Notes under the pieces: model-generated | The model's database searches: none | Told to the model about the DNA's origin: nothing | Seen by the model: only the letters and a program-made list of their open reading frames with translations | Shown here: positions 38,361-47,213 of the stretch, in pieces | Layout of the letters: each line of letters opens with the position of its first letter | Position numbering within the stretch: the first letter of the stretch is position 1 | Source of the DNA: Immundisolibacter cernigliae | GTDB lineage: Bacteria > Pseudomonadota > Gammaproteobacteria > Immundisolibacterales > Immundisolibacteraceae | NCBI RefSeq assembly: GCF_001697225.1 | Contig: NZ_CP014671.1 | Coordinates: forward strand, 1,426,001-1,490,000 | DNA length: 64,000 bases | Direction of reading: 5' to 3' | Made by a program: the position numbers and the translations under genes

Positions 38361-38705
38361 TGGAGCGAGCTGCGGACATGTGCCGCAGCGATGGTTCGGT
38401 TTCCGATCAGCGCCGACGCGGCCGGCGGGCACATCCGCTATCTCGCCCCGCATCTTTATGTCCCCTGGGTGATGGCGGCGTACCTCGCGGCGACCACCGC
38501 GAGCCTGTGCCTTTCCAGCCACCGGGCCGTGGTGGGCTTCGGCGTGCTCGCGTTCACCGCCGCGCTCGCCGCCTATGCGGCCTACGCGGTGTGGTTCATC
38601 TCCGTGTGGTGCTTCTTCGCCGCGCTGCTGAGCGCCGTGGTCTGGCTGCATTTTGGACGACGCAGACCCGCGGCGCCGGGGGCCACCCCGGCGGGCGGAA
38701 CCTGA
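38349..38705 (+). pseudogene. DUF6629 remnant (C-terminal half)
   Basis: Keeps the second half of the protein at 1603-2253: HIRYLAPHLYVPWVMAAYLA, AYAVWFISVWCFFAALLSAV and VWLHFGRR. The N-terminal MCFSATASF part is missing. A frame opens at 38349 inside the hairpin, giving 118 aa; the first 20 residues are unrelated. Its last 34 codons fall in the 181-bp repeat. Confidence 0.75.
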
Positions 38706-38783
38706 GCCGCCGGCCCGGTGTCCGACCTGCGCCTCGAAGTCCGCCCCGCGCCGCGCCCGCTGCTCGCGCAGCGCGGCTTCGAG
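38603..38783 (+). repeat. 181-bp direct repeat, copy A
   Basis: Covers the DUF6629 tail (from CFFAALLSAVVWLHF) and the first 23 codons of a second, truncated MAT start. Same length as copy B (39400-39580), with scattered substitutions and no gaps. Confidence 0.85.
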
Positions 38784-38786
38784 TCG

Positions 38787-39003
38787 TCTGCGTGATCTAC
38801 GGGCTAGTGACGCCGCAGGAGCCTGGGCATGCAGCAGTTCCTCGAAATCTCGAAATGGCGCTGCCGGCCTTCAAGTGGCTCACTTGGTGGGGATTCCTGC
38901 TGGGCCTCGTCGAGCGCTTCCTTCCTGTACGGCGCGTATGCCGGCCTAGTATTCTGCCCGATCTACAACGTCCTTCACCGGCGGTGGCGCGAGAATATCT
39001 GAC
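38787..39003 (+). pseudogene. DUF5676-like remnant
   Basis: Resumes as VVCVIYGLV then PAFKWLTWWGFLLGLVERF, matching the 14213 protein. A frameshift in CTTCCTTCCTG is followed by YGAYAGLVFCPIYNVLHRRW and a TGA at 39001-39003. The N-terminus is cut where the 181-bp repeat ends, so the truncation is a recombination joint. Confidence 0.75.
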
Positions 39004-39005
39004 CC

Positions 39006-39359
39006 ATGCACGAGCTGCTCGTTCAATGGATAGGTTACGTCGTGCCCGGGATCGAGGTTCTCGGGATTGTCATGGTGTTGTGGTCCATCCTGGAGGCACT
39101 CGCACGTTTGGCGCAGCGCGGCTGGTCCCTGTTGACCCAACCCGCGACGCGCAACGACCTGACCGTCATCCGCCTCGCCATGGGCGAGAAGATGGTCTTG
39201 GGCCTCGAATTCTTCCTGGCTGGCGACATCGTCCAAACCATTGTCGTGCCGACCTGGGAGTCGCTGGCGATCCTGGGCGGCATCGTCGTGATCCGCACGG
39301 TGCTCGTCTTTTTCCTGAATATGGAGTTGAGGCAGGGAACGAAGCACGCCGGCGCATGA
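39006..39359 (+). CDS. DUF1622 membrane protein
   Basis: 117 aa with three hydrophobic segments. Signature VIRLAMGEKMVLGLEFFLAG then DIVQTIVVPTWESLAILG and VVIRTVLVFFLNMELRQ. Intact inside the 616-bp insert between two direct repeats. Family of unknown function, common in bacteria. Confidence 0.85.
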   Translation: MHELLVQWIGYVVPGIEVLGIVMVLWSILEALARLAQRGWSLLTQPATRNDLTVIRLAMGEKMVLGLEFFLAGDIVQTIVVPTWESLAILGGIVVIRTVLVFFLNMELRQGTKHAGA

Positions 39360-39399
39360 TCCGAGCAGCAGCATATTCGCGGAAAGACGCGCCTCAGCT

Positions 39400-39580
39400 C
39401 GTGTGGTGCTTCTTCGCCGCGCTGCTGAGCGCCGTGGTCTGGCTGCATTTCGGGCGGCGCAAACCCGCGGCGCCGAGGGCCATCCCGGCGGGCGGAACCT
39501 GAGCCACCGGCCCGATGCCCGACCTGCGCGTCGAAGTCCGCCCAGCGCCGCGCCCGCCCCTTGCCGAGCGCGACTTCGAG
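39400..39580 (+). repeat. 181-bp direct repeat, copy B
   Basis: Second copy of 38603-38783, here leading into the full MAT gene. The 616 bp between the copies hold the DUF5676 remnant and DUF1622. Confidence 0.85.
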
Positions 39581-40690
39581 CTGTGCGAGCACAAGGGCGT
39601 CGGCCACCCGGACAGCATCGCCGATGGCGCCTGCGAGGCCGCCGCCGTGGCGCTCGCCGGCGCTCACCTTGCGCACGTCCGCCGCGTGGGCCACTTCAAC
39701 GTGGACAAGGGCCTGCTGATTGCGGGCCGCAGCCGGGTGCGCTTTGGCGGCGGGGGAGATCATCGAGCCGATGCGGCTCATCGTCTGCGGGCGGGCGACG
39801 AGCCGGGGCGCGATGCCGGTGCCATCGTCGCGAATGCAGCGCACGACTATCTCGCGCGCAGTCTGCGCGCCGGGGTGGCGCACTTCCTGATCGAGCCGCG
39901 CGTGCGCGAAGGCAGCGCGAGCCTTGCACAGGTGTGCAAGAACGGCCCTGAGCGTGCCAATGACACCTCGTTCGGCGTCGGCTATGCGCCGCTCTCGCCG
40001 CTCGAGACGCGCGTGCTGGCGCTCGCCGGCACGCTGCGCTCGGCGGCGTTCCGGCAGGCGTTTCCCGCCGTCGGGGATGATTTCAAGATCATGGGGGTGC
40101 GCCGGGGCGAGCGGTTCGACTTTACCGTCGCGCTCGCGCTGAGCGCTCGTCACATTGAAAGCGCCAGCGCGTACTTCGCCAGCAAGGCCATCATGGAGGC
40201 GCACCTGCTCGGCACGCTCGGGGCGGATTGCACGCTGCGCCTCAATGCGCTCGACGACCCGGCGGCCCGCGATGAGACCGGGCTGCACCTCACCGTGACG
40301 GGCCTGAGCGCCGAGATGGGCGACGACGGCCAGGTCGGCCGCGGCAACCGCGTGAACGGCCTCATCACGCCGGGCCGGCCGATGTCGCTCGAAGCGGCGG
40401 CAGGCAAGAACCCGATGCGGCACGTCGGCAAGATCTACAACGTGCTTGCCGGTGAAACCGCGCGCGCAATATGTGCGGCACTGCCCGAACTGCGCGAGGT
40501 GCAGGTGTACCTGCTCGGCACCATCGGCGCGCCGCTCGTCGAGCCCGCGCTGGCGGTGGTCGAGGTGGCCGCGCATGGCCGCCTGACGGCCGCACTGGCG
40601 CGGCGGACCAGGGCTGCCGCCGAGGCACGAATCGCCGCCGCCGAGAGCCTGACGCAGCGGCTGGCGCGCGGCGGGATCGCGGTCTTCTAG
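39515..40690 (+). CDS. Archaeal-type methionine adenosyltransferase, with local frame excursion
   Basis: 391 aa. Makes SAM from methionine and ATP. Family motifs: [61 protein letters not shown] and [15 protein letters not shown]. Between about 39752 and 39828 the expected [20 protein letters not shown] appears in another frame: one extra G in the GGGGG run (39752-39756) and a compensating loss near 39825. About 24 residues are therefore scrambled, including the conserved GGGE. This could be sequencing error or a damaged gene; the rest is clean. Unlike bacterial MetK, and placed beside two CFA synthases and an ICMT-like enzyme, all SAM users. Confidence 0.88.
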   Translation: MPDLRVEVRPAPRPPLAERDFELCEHKGVGHPDSIADGACEAAAVALAGAHLAHVRRVGHFNVDKGLLIAGRSRVRFGGGGDHRADAAHRLRAGDEPGRDAGAIVANAAHDYLARSLRAGVAHFLIEPRVREGSASLAQVCKNGPERANDTSFGVGYAPLSPLETRVLALAGTLRSAAFRQAFPAVGDDFKIMGVRRGERFDFTVALALSARHIESASAYFASKAIMEAHLLGTLGADCTLRLNALDDPAARDETGLHLTVTGLSAEMGDDGQVGRGNRVNGLITPGRPMSLEAAAGKNPMRHVGKIYNVLAGETARAICAALPELREVQVYLLGTIGAPLVEPALAVVEVAAHGRLTAALARRTRAAAEARIAAAESLTQRLARGGIAVF

Positions 40691-40709
40691 CGCTACTGTG
40701 CGGTCTTGG

Positions 40710-41825
40710 TCACCCGAACTCGCGCCGGAACACCGCCCAGGCGGCGGCGAACAGCACGGCGCCGATGACGAGCAGGGCGAGCGCCTGCGGCCACAGCTCG
40801 GCGAGGCCGGCGCCCTTGAGGAAGATGCCGAGGATCACGTCCATGTAGTGGCGCAGCGGGCTCACCACCGAGGCCTGCTGCAGGACCTCCGGCATGCTCT
40901 CCACCGGCGCGATGGTGCCGGACAGGAATAGCAGCGGAAACAGCCCGAAGAAGGCCAGTAGCAGGGCCTGCTGGAGCGTGCGGGCGATGGCCGCCACCAG
41001 CACGCCGAGGCCGATGGCGGAGAACAGGAACAGGCCGGTCAGGGCCAGGAACAGTCCCAGACTGCCGGCCAGCGGCACCTCGAACAGGCGCGCGATCACC
41101 AGGCTCGGCAGCACCGACACCAGGCCCATGAACAGCGTCGGCAGGGTCTTGGCGACGAACAGGTCGGCGCTGCCGATGGGCGTCACGCGCAGTTGTTCAA
41201 GGGTGCCGGTCTCGCGCTCGCGCACGATGGAGGCGGCCGGGTGGATCACCCCGACGATGAACCCGGCCAGCGCGATCATGGACAGCACGGTGAAGCGCCG
41301 CGAGTTCTGGTCGGGGTTGTACCAGGCCCGCACCACCGCCTGTACCTGCGGCTGCGCCGGCAGGGCGGTGCGCGCCTGGCTGCCCGGAGGCGGCGCGAAG
41401 CCCTGCAGCGCGGCGAGGGCGAAGCCGCGCGCCTGGGCGGCGACGTTGCTGTCGGCGCCGTCGAGCAGGAGCTGCACCGGCGCGGGGACGCCGCGGGCGA
41501 GATCGCGCGCAAAGGTCTCGGGAATCACCAGCGCGGCCCGGGCGCTGCCGGCCTGGAGTGCGCTCATCGCCTGGGCTTCGCTGCGCGGGTGGCCGGCGGG
41601 ACGGAAGGCGTCGCCGGCGAGGAAGGCATCGGCGAGCGCCCGGCTGGCCGGGCTGCGGTCCAGATCGACCACCGCGAGCGGCAGGTTCTGCGCCTCCAGC
41701 GACAGCGAGCGGGTGCACATGATGACCTCGCCGGTGTACAGCCACAGGATCATCACCAGCATCACCGGATCGCGCAGGAACTGCAGCAGCTCCTTGATCA
41801 GCAGCCCGCCCAGGCGAATGCCCAT
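40710..41825 (-). CDS. ABC-2 type transporter permease (YbhR-like)
   Basis: 371 aa. N-terminal membrane helix, a large periplasmic domain (about 40-170), then five helices with VRERETGTLEQLRVTPIGSA, the ABC-2 permease coupling motif. Last gene of the exporter operon; ATGA overlap with the first permease. Ends 19 nt from the convergent MAT gene. Confidence 0.93.
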   Translation of the reverse strand: MGIRLGGLLIKELLQFLRDPVMLVMILWLYTGEVIMCTRSLSLEAQNLPLAVVDLDRSPASRALADAFLAGDAFRPAGHPRSEAQAMSALQAGSARAALVIPETFARDLARGVPAPVQLLLDGADSNVAAQARGFALAALQGFAPPPGSQARTALPAQPQVQAVVRAWYNPDQNSRRFTVLSMIALAGFIVGVIHPAASIVRERETGTLEQLRVTPIGSADLFVAKTLPTLFMGLVSVLPSLVIARLFEVPLAGSLGLFLALTGLFLFSAIGLGVLVAAIARTLQQALLLAFFGLFPLLFLSGTIAPVESMPEVLQQASVVSPLRHYMDVILGIFLKGAGLAELWPQALALLVIGAVLFAAAWAVFRREFG

Positions 41826-42916
41826 CAGGCCACCTTCTTGCGAAAGCGCCAGGCGGCGAGCGCGAACACGGCCAGCGTGTAGGCGGCGAGCAGCGCCAGG
41901 TTCGGCCACAGCTCGGCGAGCCCCGCGCCCTTGAGCGTCACCGCGCGCGAGAACTCGATGAAATAGCGTGCCGGGAACACCGCCGAGTAGAGCTGGGTGG
42001 TGTAGGGCATGGCGAAGATCGGGAACAGGAAGCCCGAGAACAGGAAGGACGGCATCAGGGTGACGATCAGCGCGAGCAGCATGGCGGCGAGCTGCGTGCG
42101 CGTCAGGGTGGACACCAGCAGCCCGATGCCGACCGTGCAGAACACGTACAGCAGGCCGGCGCCGATCAGCAACGACAGGCTGCCGCGCAGCGGCGCCTGA
42201 AACCAGGCGAAGCCCACCGCCAGCACCGTCAGAAACTCCAGGAACGCGATCAACCCGTAGGGGATCAGTTTGCCGGTGAGGTATTCGGCGCCCGACAGCG
42301 GCGAGACGAACACCTGCTGGACCGAGCCGGTCTCCCGCTCGCGCACGATGGCGAGCGCGGTGAGCAGTGGCGGAAAGGCCATCAGGATGACGCCGAACAG
42401 GCCCGGGATCACGAAGTTCGCGCTGCGCAGCTCCGGGTTGTACCAGATGCGGGTCTCCAGCCGGACCGGCTCCGGGGCGGGGGCGCTGGCGGCCACGATG
42501 GCGGTGGCATAGCCCACCACCAGGCGGGCGGTGGCGGCGTAGGTGCCGTCCACCAGCGCCTGGACCTGCACCGGTTCGGCGCGGACGCGGGCGCGTGCGA
42601 AGTCCGGCGGAATCACCAGGGCCAGCCGCACCTGGCCGCGGCGCAGCGCCGCCTCCACCTCGCGCAGGTCGTCGAAGGCGGCGGCGTGGCGGAAATACCC
42701 GCTCGCCGCGAAGCGGTCGGCCAGCGCCCGACTGGCCGGGCTGCGGTCGTGGTCGAGCACGCCGAGCGGCACGTCGCGCACGTCCAGTGACACCGCGTAG
42801 CCGAACAGCAGCAGCATCACCAGCGGCATGGCGAGCGCCACGCCCAGCGTGATCGGATCGCGCAAGATTTCGCGCACCTCCTTGGCCACCACGGCGGCGA
42901 TGCGGCGCGCGTTCAT
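41825..42916 (-). CDS. ABC-2 type transporter permease (YbhS-like)
   Basis: 363 aa, same layout as its neighbour: first helix LGVALAMPLVMLLLFGYAVS, periplasmic domain, then VRERETGSVQQVFVSPLSGA and C-terminal helices. ATGA overlaps with the ATPase and the second permease. The two permeases would form the heterodimeric channel of a YbhGFSR-like exporter. Confidence 0.93.
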   Translation of the reverse strand: MNARRIAAVVAKEVREILRDPITLGVALAMPLVMLLLFGYAVSLDVRDVPLGVLDHDRSPASRALADRFAASGYFRHAAAFDDLREVEAALRRGQVRLALVIPPDFARARVRAEPVQVQALVDGTYAATARLVVGYATAIVAASAPAPEPVRLETRIWYNPELRSANFVIPGLFGVILMAFPPLLTALAIVRERETGSVQQVFVSPLSGAEYLTGKLIPYGLIAFLEFLTVLAVGFAWFQAPLRGSLSLLIGAGLLYVFCTVGIGLLVSTLTRTQLAAMLLALIVTLMPSFLFSGFLFPIFAMPYTTQLYSAVFPARYFIEFSRAVTLKGAGLAELWPNLALLAAYTLAVFALAAWRFRKKVA

Positions 42917-44652
42917 GCGGCCGCCGCCAGGTGGGCGAGGAACAGGTCCTCGACGCTGGCGCCGGGTTCCAGGCCCGCCTGGGCGCGCAGCGCCGGCGGC
43001 GTGCCGCTGGCGATCAGCCGGCCCCGGTGCATCAGGCCGAGGCGGTCGCAGAACGCGGCCTCGGCGAGATAGTGGGTGGTGACCACAGTGGTCATGCCGC
43101 TGGCCGCGAAGCTGCGGATCAGCGCCCAGAAGCGGCTGCGCGACAGCGGGTCCACGCCCGAGGTCGGCTCGTCCAGGAACAGCACCCGCGGCCGGTGCAG
43201 CGCGGCGCAGGCCAGCGCGAGGCGCTGGCGCAGGGCGCCGGACAGCGCGCCCGTCAGGCGCCGGTCGGCGCCGTCGAGGGCGGTGGCGGCGCAGGCCGCC
43301 GCGATCGCGGTACGCGCCCGGTGGCCGGCCAGCCCCTGGGCACGGGCGAAGAAGCGCAGGTTCTCGGCGACCGTGAGGTCCGGGTAGAGCGAAAAACGCT
43401 GCGACATGTAGCCGACCGCCCCGTGCAGGTGGCCGCGGGCGCCGTCGACGGCGACGCCGGCCACCGTGGCGCTGCCGCCGCTGGGCCGTTCCAGGCCGCA
43501 CAGCAGGCGGATCAGGGTGGTCTTGCCGGCGCCGTTGGCGCCGAGCAGGCCATAGATCTCACCCGCGGCGATGTCGAACGAGACCGCGTCCACGGCGGTG
43601 AAGGTGCCGTAGCGGCGGCTGAGCTGCCGGGCCTGGATGCCGCCCGGCCGGGGGTCGCGCCCGGTGGGCACCGCAGCGGCCGGGGCGGCTTCCGGCGCCG
43701 GCGTGGCGAGCAGGCCGAACACGTCCTCGAGACTGGGCGCTGCGGGCAGGGCCGGGCCCAGGGCCGCGAGCGCGCGCAGCGCGTCGGGCGCGCCCGCGCG
43801 GTCGGCGCCTGCCCCGTACTCCGATACGGGGTCGAGCTGCACGCGCAGGCGATCGGGCAGCGGGGTCAGGGCGCGCACCCCGGGGGGTGGCGCACCGGGC
43901 AGGCCGGCCCCGGCGATCTCGAACACCGTGCCGGCGGCCCGCGCCCGCAGCGCCGCCGGCGTATCCAGGGCCAGCAGCCGGCCGCGGTCGAGAAAGGCCA
44001 CCTGGTCGCAGCGCTCGGCCTCGTCCATGTAGGAGGTCGCCAGCAGCAGGGTGACGCCCTGCGCGCGCAGGCCGTCCAGCATCCGCCACAGCTCGCGGCG
44101 TGACAGCGGGTCCACGCCCAGCCCCGGCTCGTCGAGCAGCAGCAGTGGCGGGCGGTGGATCAGGCAGGTGCACAGGGCGAGCTTCTTGCGCATGCCGCCC
44201 GACAGCTCGCGCTCGCGCCGTCCGGCGAAGGCCGTGAGGCCGGCCATGTCCAGCAGTTCGGCGCGCCGGGCCTTGAAGGTGGCGCCGGTGACGCCGCGCA
44301 CCCGGGCGGCGAAGGCGAGGTTCTCATCCACCGACAGGCGCGGGTAGAGGGTGAAGCCCTGCGCCATGTAGCCGATCCGGGCTTGTATCTTCGCCGCCTC
44401 GCGTACCGTATCGAAGCCGAGCACCCGGCAGCGCCCGGCGCCGGGGTCGAGCAGCGCCGCGCACAGTTGCAGCAGAGTGGTCTTGCCGGCGCCGTCGGGG
44501 CCGACCAGGCCCAGCCACTCGCCGGGGGCGACGCTGAGCCCGAGGTCGGTGAGCGCCGCGGTCCCGCCGAAGCGCCGTCCGAGGCCCAGCGCCTCGATCG
44601 CGGGCGCCGCCGCCGGTGGCGAGTCGCCGGGCGCAGTCAGCGGGGGATCCAC
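42913..44652 (-). CDS. Duplicated ABC ATPase (YbhF-like)
   Basis: 579 aa with two nucleotide-binding domains. Domain 1: Walker A GPDGAGKTT, signature LSGGMRKKLAL, Walker B LLLLDEPGLGVDP. Domain 2: GANGAGKTT, an altered signature LSGALRQRLAL, and VLFLDEPTSGVDP. GTG start at 44652 overlaps the membrane-fusion gene by 16 nt. Substrate unknown; homologous systems export drugs or metals. Confidence 0.92.
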   Translation of the reverse strand: MDPPLTAPGDSPPAAAPAIEALGLGRRFGGTAALTDLGLSVAPGEWLGLVGPDGAGKTTLLQLCAALLDPGAGRCRVLGFDTVREAAKIQARIGYMAQGFTLYPRLSVDENLAFAARVRGVTGATFKARRAELLDMAGLTAFAGRRERELSGGMRKKLALCTCLIHRPPLLLLDEPGLGVDPLSRRELWRMLDGLRAQGVTLLLATSYMDEAERCDQVAFLDRGRLLALDTPAALRARAAGTVFEIAGAGLPGAPPPGVRALTPLPDRLRVQLDPVSEYGAGADRAGAPDALRALAALGPALPAAPSLEDVFGLLATPAPEAAPAAAVPTGRDPRPGGIQARQLSRRYGTFTAVDAVSFDIAAGEIYGLLGANGAGKTTLIRLLCGLERPSGGSATVAGVAVDGARGHLHGAVGYMSQRFSLYPDLTVAENLRFFARAQGLAGHRARTAIAAACAATALDGADRRLTGALSGALRQRLALACAALHRPRVLFLDEPTSGVDPLSRSRFWALIRSFAASGMTTVVTTHYLAEAAFCDRLGLMHRGRLIASGTPPALRAQAGLEPGASVEDLFLAHLAAAA

Positions 44653-45596
44653 AGCGGCTCCGGCCAGGGGGTGTCCGGATTCCAGCGGATCCAGGCGTCG
44701 GCGGGCATGCCGGGCTTGAGCGCACCGTCCGGGTTGGTGACGTTCAGCGTGACGCCGAACACCGTGAGGACCCGTTCCTCTGGCATATGCACCTCGCGCG
44801 GGGTGAACTGGGCGCGCTGGTCGATGCGCTCGATGCGGGCCTCGAAGTAGCGCTCGGGGAAGGCGTCCACCCGCACCCGGGCGGGGGCGCCGAGGCGGAG
44901 CCTGCCCAGCTCGCGCTCGGGCACGTAAACGGTCAGTTCGAGGTCGGTGAGGTCCACCAGCATGGCCAGCGTCTGCCCCGGCTGCGCCAGCTCGCCGGGC
45001 TCGATCGCCTTGACCAGCACGGTGGCCGCGCGCGGGGCGCGCACCTCGGTCCTGGCGAGCTGCGACTCGGCCAGCGCGCGGCGCGCCGCGGCGGCCTCCT
45101 GGCGCGCCCGGTTGGCGGCGAGGCGGGCCTCCAGCGCGTCGACCCGGCCGCGCGCCTCGCGCTCGCGGTCGGTCGCCTCCTCCAGGCGCTGCGGGCTGAC
45201 CGAGCCCTGCGCGCCCAGCCGGCGGTAGCGCTCGAGCTCGCGCGCGGCGCTCGCCAGGTGATGGCGCCAGGTGGCGATCTCGTCCCCGATGCCGCGCGCC
45301 TCGGCGTCGAGGGTCAGCAGGTCGGCCCGCGCCTGCTTGAGCGCGATCTCGTAGTCGGCCGGATCGATGCGCACCAGCGGCGCCCCCGCCCCCACCGGCT
45401 CGCCCTCCACCAGGGCGCTGTCCACCACCCGCCCGCCGACCTCGGCGGCGACGCGCACCTCGGTGCCCTCGACATGCCCGTTGGCGTAGAGGATGCCCTC
45501 GGGCAGGGGGGTCGGCGCCAGATAGCGGTAGAGCGCATAGGCGCCGACGCCGAGCAGCGCCACCGCGAGCCCGGTCCACAGCCAGGCGCGGTTCAT
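44637..45596 (-). CDS. HlyD-family membrane-fusion protein (YbhG-like)
   Basis: 319 aa. N-terminal membrane anchor (AWLWTGLAVALLGVGAYALY), biotinyl-lipoyl-like half-motif GTEVRVAAEVGGRVVDSALV, a long helical hairpin (about 90-190, ARRALAESQLARTEVRAPRA at its end) and beta-barrel. Links the ABC exporter to the outer membrane. ATGA with the small gene upstream. Confidence 0.93.
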   Translation of the reverse strand: MNRAWLWTGLAVALLGVGAYALYRYLAPTPLPEGILYANGHVEGTEVRVAAEVGGRVVDSALVEGEPVGAGAPLVRIDPADYEIALKQARADLLTLDAEARGIGDEIATWRHHLASAARELERYRRLGAQGSVSPQRLEEATDREREARGRVDALEARLAANRARQEAAAARRALAESQLARTEVRAPRAATVLVKAIEPGELAQPGQTLAMLVDLTDLELTVYVPERELGRLRLGAPARVRVDAFPERYFEARIERIDQRAQFTPREVHMPEERVLTVFGVTLNVTNPDGALKPGMPADAWIRWNPDTPWPEPLWIPR

Positions 45597-45796
45597 CGCC
45601 CGGCCTGCTCGGGCAGCGCCGGCCAGCGCGAAAAGGCCACCACGTAGAGCACGATCAGGTTGGCGAGCGGGATCAGTACCAGGAGTGACAGCCAGGGCGA
45701 GAAGCCGGCCTTGGCGAAGATTTTCCAGAACGGCGGCAGGATCAGGGCGATCCAGACCAGCAGCCACAGCCCGTGGCCGAAATAGAACTCGTGCAT
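45593..45796 (-). CDS. 67-aa membrane protein heading the exporter operon
   Basis: Two hydrophobic segments (HGLWLLVWIALILPPFWKIF; SLLVLIPLANLIVLYVVAFS). No family recognised beyond a general small inner-membrane type. ATG 45796 preferred over an in-frame extension because the helix starts there. Coupled to the HlyD gene. Confidence 0.6.
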   Translation of the reverse strand: MHEFYFGHGLWLLVWIALILPPFWKIFAKAGFSPWLSLLVLIPLANLIVLYVVAFSRWPALPEQAGR

Positions 45797-46095
45797 CCCG
45801 GTGCGCTCCCTCCCGTGGTTTGCGGCCAACCCTACCACCGGAAATTGCCGTGCCAAAGTTTCGCGTCAAAGAACGCCAAGCCCGGGCTGGACGCCATGTC
45901 GGGCTAAAGGCAGTGACGTTCGTTTTGGAGCTGCAGGGCAGACGCAGTCGCTGACCGGCGAGGCCGCCCATCGCTGCGGGGTGATCCTGCAGACGATTTG
46001 CCATTGCGAGCGCAGCGACCAGCTGAAAAATTCCGGGGCCGGGTCTTTCAGCGTTTCCCCGGCGGGCTTGGGCGCGGGGCGGGCGCAAGGAGCGA

Positions 46096-46125
46096 TGGTG
46101 CCCGGGAAGAGAATCGAACCTCCGA
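46096..46125 (-). other. tRNA 3'-end fragment (possible attachment-site core)
   Basis: Read on the minus strand: GGTTCGATTCTCTTCCCGGG followed by CACCA, i.e. T-loop, acceptor strand and CCA of a tRNA, probably Leu type. The matching 5' half is not present in the following 80 bases and the T stem pairs poorly. Such fragments are left as att sites by tRNA-targeting integrases. It lies near the boundary between the island and the ICE-like block. Confidence 0.4.
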
Positions 46126-46182
46126 CCTACTGTTTACGTGACACGATGCCTGAGTCGCAGGATCGCTCCTCGCTGGTGCGCA

Positions 46183-46262
46183 TTGATCTGGGTCAAGCGG
46201 TCGCAATCTGCAGTCAAGCCCCACGCCTGCGTTGGATGCACTGCGCGATTGACCGATATCAA
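46183..46262. promoter_or_regulatory. Two FNR/ANR boxes upstream of the second ftsH remnant
   Basis: TTGATCTGGGTCAA (46183-46196) and TTGACCGATATCAA (46249-46262), both with intact 5-4-5 arms. No intact gene follows: only the degenerate ftsH start. Between 45797 and 46684 no other gene is seen. Confidence 0.6.
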
Positions 46263-46321
46263 TGCCCGGCCGCCTCGCTCGCGTCATCGCTGAGGCTTGT
46301 CAGGTCAACGCAGGCGCATCC

Positions 46322-46518
46322 ATGGACCCCCAGGACTCGCATCAATCTGATCTACCTGATCTACATCGTGGCCGCCGTGTTCGGGGTGTTGCGGATGCAG
46401 AGCATGTTCGCCGGCGGGCCACGTCCGCACAGTGCCGCACAGCGAGTTCGAACAGATGCTCAAGAACGGCGAGATCGAGGAGGTCGCGATCGTCGGCCAT
46501 GGGAGCGACTCGCTGTGA
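46322..46518 (+). pseudogene. ftsH: Second FtsH remnant, N-terminus only
   Basis: In shifting frames: RINLIYLIYIVAAVFGVL, RMQSMFAG, then [19 protein letters not shown], matching the start of the 29788 copy. At least two frameshifts and a stop at 46516-46518. About 60 residues survive. Confidence 0.75.
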
Positions 46519-46562
46519 AGGGGCGAGTCACCAGCATCCGCACGGCCGGAAGGCCGTCAGTC

Positions 46563-46595
46563 AACAAACCGCAATCGGCGTGCGCCCGGTTTGTT
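46563..46595. repeat. Inverted repeat downstream of the RES gene
   Basis: AACAAACCG and CGGTTTGTT, perfect 9-bp arms 15 nt apart. It could end transcription of the toxin-antitoxin operon arriving from the right. A second palindrome TATCCCC-T-GGGGATA is at 46622-46636. Confidence 0.45.
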
Positions 46596-46684
46596 CCGCA
46601 CGGAAGGCCGTGTGTGCCGGCTATCCCCTGGGGATAAGGTTCCGACTAGCACGGGGGGCCGACAGGTGAGATGGCGTTGCGTTG

Positions 46685-47213
46685 TCAGCGGTTCCAGCTG
46701 GATTGGTCGCGGGGCAGTCGCCCGCCGGGGTCATTGACCTCGACCGAATTGCCGTCCCTTAGCCGATCCACGTACACCACGGCATTGGTGGCGCCGTCGT
46801 TCGCCTGGCTGGGGAACAGGATGCCGGTGTGGCCCTGGGCCAGCACCATGTCGCCTAGCACCCAGGTGGGCGGCTCGATGTGCAGATCGAATTTCAGATG
46901 GCGCCAGCCCTCGCGCCAATCGTGCCACAGCGCGTCCCAAGGCTCGCCGCGGCGCAGCTGCCGCAGATCGACCAGCCCGCGCAATGCCACGGTATACGAG
47001 CACATCGTGCGGGGGCGGCAGGAAGGGCGAGGTCTGCTGGTACTCGCGCAATGCGGTCACCTCATCCAGCGACAGATACAGCGCCTCGACGCCCTCCCGG
47101 TTGAAGCGCCCGCCCTTGGCCGCCGCACCGGCGCCGCTGGTGGGCCGACTGGCCCACTGCGGGGTATGCGCGCGATACGGCGTGGTGCCGGGCGGCAGGT
47201 CGAGGAGGATCAT
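46685..47213 (-). pseudogene. RES-domain NAD+ phosphorylase toxin, frameshifted
   Basis: The 5' frame (47213 to about 47000) gives YRAHTPQWASRPTSG, GGRFNREGVEALYLS and TALREYQQ, the RES catalytic Arg/Tyr/Ser region. The 3' part (VALRGLVDLRQLRRG, FPSQANDGATNAVVY) continues in another frame to 46685. The shift is near 46990-47003 in a segment encoding HDVLVY. Repaired size is about 175 aa. Either inactivated toxin or a base error. ATGA overlap with the antitoxin. Confidence 0.85.
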
